Part shown: positions 5,180 to 7,795 of the stretch, piece by piece
How the letters are laid out: every line of letters starts with the position of its first letter
Position numbering within the stretch: the first letter of the stretch is position 1
DNA from: DASVAL01 sp035649575
GTDB taxonomy: Bacteria; Planctomycetota; UBA1135; UBA2386
DNA length: 7,795 nucleotides
NCBI GenBank assembly: GCA_035649575.1
Contig: DASRJH010000015.1
Coordinates: 1 to 7,795, forward strand
Direction of reading: 5' to 3'
Position numbers and translations under genes: made by a program
The notes under the pieces: model-generated
Told to the model about the DNA's origin: nothing
Database searches by the model: none
Seen by the model: the letters and a program-made list of their open reading frames with translations, nothing else

Positions 5180-7795
5180 TCAGCGCGTGCGTCCGCTCGT
5201 GAGGATGCCGTGGAAGAACAGCTTGAACGTGCCCAGCGGCTGGCCGCGGTAGGTCACGTCGGCGCCGTAGAGCAGCACGCGGCCCTTGCCGACGTGCGCA
5301 CACAACACTGCCTGCTTGCCGATCAGGAAGTCCTCGCCGATGAGCCACCCGCTCAGCAGCGTGTCGCTGGCGCGGTAGCGCGCGACGACGTCGATGCGCG
5401 CGTTGGGATCGGTGACCTGCATGATCACGGAACTGCCCGTGACCATCGCGGCCAGCTCGCGCGGGGCGCCGCGCGCGATCGGGTGGCTCGCGTCGACTTC
5501 GATCGCGAGCAGAGAACCCGGCACGTAATACTCCTCGCGCAGCGTGCGGCGTTCGCCGTCTTCGGTCGGCACGTGCGTACCGACCTTGATCGGCAATCCG
5601 AAGTGCCGGATCACCTTGTCGCACTCGCCGCCGAGCGCGATCAGCGTGCCACCGTGTTCGACGAACTCGCGGATCGCCGGCAGGGCCTTCTCGCCCGTGA
5701 GCCGCGTCGCGCGCGCCTTCAGGTTGCTCCAATCCTCGAACGGCGGCAGTGCGTCAGCGAGCATGTCGAGGCTCTCTTCGTCACGGCGCTGTGCTGCGCG
5801 TTCGAGGTCGCGCGGGCCGGGCAGACCGGTGTGGAACACGAGCACGTCGAAATCCCTGCCGAGATCGCCCTCTTCGATGCGGTCGCCCCACACCTGCTGC
5901 ACCGGGAACTCGAACTCCTTCAGGATCCATTGATCCCAGCCGGTCGGCATGTGACCGCCGTAGGTGTCGAACAGGCCGATGCGCGGCGGCACGATGCGTT
6001 CGGGCGCCTGCGGCGGCATCGACGCCGGCACGACGGCCGCGCCGAGCTGGTTGGCGGCTTCGACCAGCATCTCGGCCGCGGCGAGGCCTTGTGCCGTCAC
6101 GTGGAAGAAGCCGGTCGGGGACCACGCGACCTCGACGCCTGCCGCCAGCATGCGATTCACGGCGATCACCGTATGGCTGTCGCGCGCGTCGAGCCGGTAG
6201 GAAGCCACCACGGGCGGCCGCCGCGGCAGGAAGCGTTCAGCGTCGGTTACGACCTCGAACGGCCCGTCGAGTCCTTCGAAGCAACGTTCGACCTGCACGT
6301 CGAACTGCATCGCGAGCGTCCAGCCGGCAGCGTCGTATGGCGCCACGGGCTTGCCGTCCTTCATGTCGTCGGGGTGCCACTGCGGTTCGAACTGATCGAG
6401 CACGTGGGCGCGGTAGGCCTGATCCGTCTTCACGACGAACGAACCCGCCGGCATCGTGACGCCGTTCATCGGAAACGGCGCCGTCGCGCGCAGCACCTCG
6501 ACGCCGTTCCGGCGCAGGGCCCGCACCATGCGCTGCGCGGCACTCCAGTCCGGCTGGTCGCTGCGCAGCACGTAGACGCGTGGATCGCGCAGATACGGGT
6601 CGGAGAACACCGTGTCGGGCTTCTCGCGCCGCCGCGCCGCTTCGACGAGATACGGTGTCGGCGTCCAGTGATCGCGTCGGCCGCGCTCGATCGCGCGCGT
6701 GGCCATCGTGTGCATCTGCTGCAGCAGCTCCTCGCGGTAGCGCGCCGCGTAGTCGAGGATCGCGAAGTTCGCGGTCTGCAGGTACTCGACCGTCTGGCGC
6801 GCGTGCCAGGTCTGGCTCTTCACGGGATCCGGGTAGTCGCCGTAGGGCAGGCGCCGTTCGATCGTTTGATCGATCTGCGTCGGCTCGGGCCGGCCGAACG
6901 ACTCGGTCAGGATGCCGATCACGTTGTGAAAGTAGTTCGTCGAGCGCAGGCCGCCGTTCCACCACCCCGAGTAGGGCGCGCCGCTGCGTGAGATGACGCC
7001 CGGCTTGCCTTCCGCGGCGAAGCGCTGGTTCATGTGCGCGCTCACGATCTCGATGCCGCGGATCACCATGGCATCCACGTAGTAGTTGTGCGGATCGCGG
7101 AACGGCGGCGTGAAGATGATCGTGCCCCTCGGGGCCGACTGGTGGTGGTTGTAGACGATCTGCGGACACCAGTCGGTGTAGAAGACGCGGTTGATGTTCT
7201 GGGCCTCGAGCTGATTGCAGACGTAGAAGTCGCGGTTGTTGTCGTGCCCGATGTAACGCTGGTAGAGCACCGGCGTCGTCATGCTGCGCGTCGCCCGATA
7301 CGCGTTGGCAATGAGCTCGAGGCCGTCGGGATTCACCGGGCACACGAGCAGCACGACCTCGTCGAGGATGCGCCGCACCTCGGCGTCGTCGCGCGACGTC
7401 ATCTGCCACACGAGCTCGATGATGTTCTGGCCCGCGATCGCCTCGGTCGCATGCAGACCGCCGTCGATCCACACGGTCGCGCGCCCTTCGGCCGCGAGCG
7501 CCTTGGCCTGGGTCGCGTCGATGCGGCCCTTGCTGAGCTGCTGGTTGATCGTGCGCAGGCGTTCGAGCCGCGCGTGGTTCTGCGGCGAAGTGATCACCGC
7601 CATCAGCATGCGCTGGCCGTAGCTCGTCGGACCGATGTCGACGAGCCGCATGCGATCCGAGCTCTTCTCGATCGCGCGGAAGTAGCGCACGAGGTCCGTG
7701 TAGTTGCAGAGCTCGTGGTCCGCTCCGATCTCGTGCCCGAGGAAGGCGGGCGGGCTCGGGACCTGGGCCCACACGGCCGGGACGAGGAGATCGAT
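5180..7795 (-). CDS. Secreted M14 zinc carboxypeptidase-like protein with C-terminal GATase1-like domain, 5' end off window
   Basis: 871 residues are visible. The frame is open to the right edge and its first residues (LLVPAVWAQVP) are the end of a signal peptide with an AVWA cleavage site, so the start codon lies beyond the window; a GTG at 7774 is inside that signal and is not the start. Peptidase domain, about residues 25-350: HATE at 115-118 (zinc ligands His115, Glu118), NNRD near 187 (Asn-Arg substrate carboxylate clamp), NHHQ near 217 (third zinc His), and TES with Glu298 as catalytic base. All key M14 residues are present. A middle region (about 400-600) is followed by a flavodoxin-like/class I amidotransferase-like domain (about 604-864: GLFDTYGGHMPTGW, GGTLIALGGE), with no clear catalytic triad. 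Presumably periplasmic or extracellular peptide trimming. It is convergent with the DUF4105 gene. Confidence 0.93.
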   Translation of the reverse strand: MDLLVPAVWAQVPSPPAFLGHEIGADHELCNYTDLVRYFRAIEKSSDRMRLVDIGPTSYGQRMLMAVITSPQNHARLERLRTINQQLSKGRIDATQAKALAAEGRATVWIDGGLHATEAIAGQNIIELVWQMTSRDDAEVRRILDEVVLLVCPVNPDGLELIANAYRATRSMTTPVLYQRYIGHDNNRDFYVCNQLEAQNINRVFYTDWCPQIVYNHHQSAPRGTIIFTPPFRDPHNYYVDAMVIRGIEIVSAHMNQRFAAEGKPGVISRSGAPYSGWWNGGLRSTNYFHNVIGILTESFGRPEPTQIDQTIERRLPYGDYPDPVKSQTWHARQTVEYLQTANFAILDYAARYREELLQQMHTMATRAIERGRRDHWTPTPYLVEAARRREKPDTVFSDPYLRDPRVYVLRSDQPDWSAAQRMVRALRRNGVEVLRATAPFPMNGVTMPAGSFVVKTDQAYRAHVLDQFEPQWHPDDMKDGKPVAPYDAAGWTLAMQFDVQVERCFEGLDGPFEVVTDAERFLPRRPPVVASYRLDARDSHTVIAVNRMLAAGVEVAWSPTGFFHVTAQGLAAAEMLVEAANQLGAAVVPASMPPQAPERIVPPRIGLFDTYGGHMPTGWDQWILKEFEFPVQQVWGDRIEEGDLGRDFDVLVFHTGLPGPRDLERAAQRRDEESLDMLADALPPFEDWSNLKARATRLTGEKALPAIREFVEHGGTLIALGGECDKVIRHFGLPIKVGTHVPTEDGERRTLREEYYVPGSLLAIEVDASHPIARGAPRELAAMVTGSSVIMQVTDPNARIDVVARYRASDTLLSGWLIGEDFLIGKQAVLCAHVGKGRVLLYGADVTYRGQPLGTFKLFFHGILTSGRTR

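Noticed and set aside
5210..6991. Plus-strand open frame (593 codons) opposite the M14 peptidase
   Set aside because: Arg/His/Val-rich translation without motifs, fully antisense to a well-conserved peptidase.
7772..7774. GTG at 7774 as start of the M14 protein
   Set aside because: The open frame continues to the window edge with signal-peptide residues upstream, so the true start is outside.

Overview
This is a GC-rich window (most codons end in G or C) that reads as ordinary chromosome of a Gram-negative, probably environmental bacterium. The mix of large secreted hydrolases, a DUF4105 membrane protein, an M14 peptidase with an amidotransferase-like tail, and starts that mostly lack a Shine-Dalgarno sequence would fit Planctomycetota or Acidobacteriota. 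The sequence alone does not settle the phylum. There are no RNA genes, insertion sequences, CRISPR arrays or phage genes.

Left part (1-2199, all minus strand, read right to left): a short hemerythrin-like gene that is frameshifted as given (2199 down to about 1951), then a secreted three-part protein (esterase-like, SnoaL/NTF2-like and histidine phosphatase domains; 1937-495), then, 35 bp further on, a metallo-beta-lactamase-fold protein of the oxygen-binding diiron type that runs off the left edge (459-1). The close spacing suggests one transcription unit. Two of its three members belong to diiron, O2/NO-binding families.

Middle (2425-4001): a 77-residue protein of unknown function on the plus strand with a good ribosome binding site. 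It converges on a minus-strand secreted or lipid-anchored alpha/beta hydrolase with a complete Ser-Asp-His triad and an EF-hand-like loop in its N-terminal domain. A 176-bp divergent spacer (3972-4147) holds a perfect 12-bp tandem repeat and a candidate promoter.

Right part (4148-7795): a plus-strand DUF4105 (Lnb_N-like) membrane protein ends 9 bp from the convergent stop of a large minus-strand M14 zinc carboxypeptidase-like protein. The peptidase's signal peptide starts beyond the right edge.

Most products appear to be exported or membrane-bound: the phosphatase fusion, the lipase-like hydrolase, the DUF4105 protein and the peptidase. The window therefore looks like envelope or periplasm housekeeping rather than a defence or mobile system. 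The points most worth checking are the frameshifted hemerythrin gene, the unusual three-domain phosphatase protein, the tandem repeat and the apparently leaderless DUF4105 gene.
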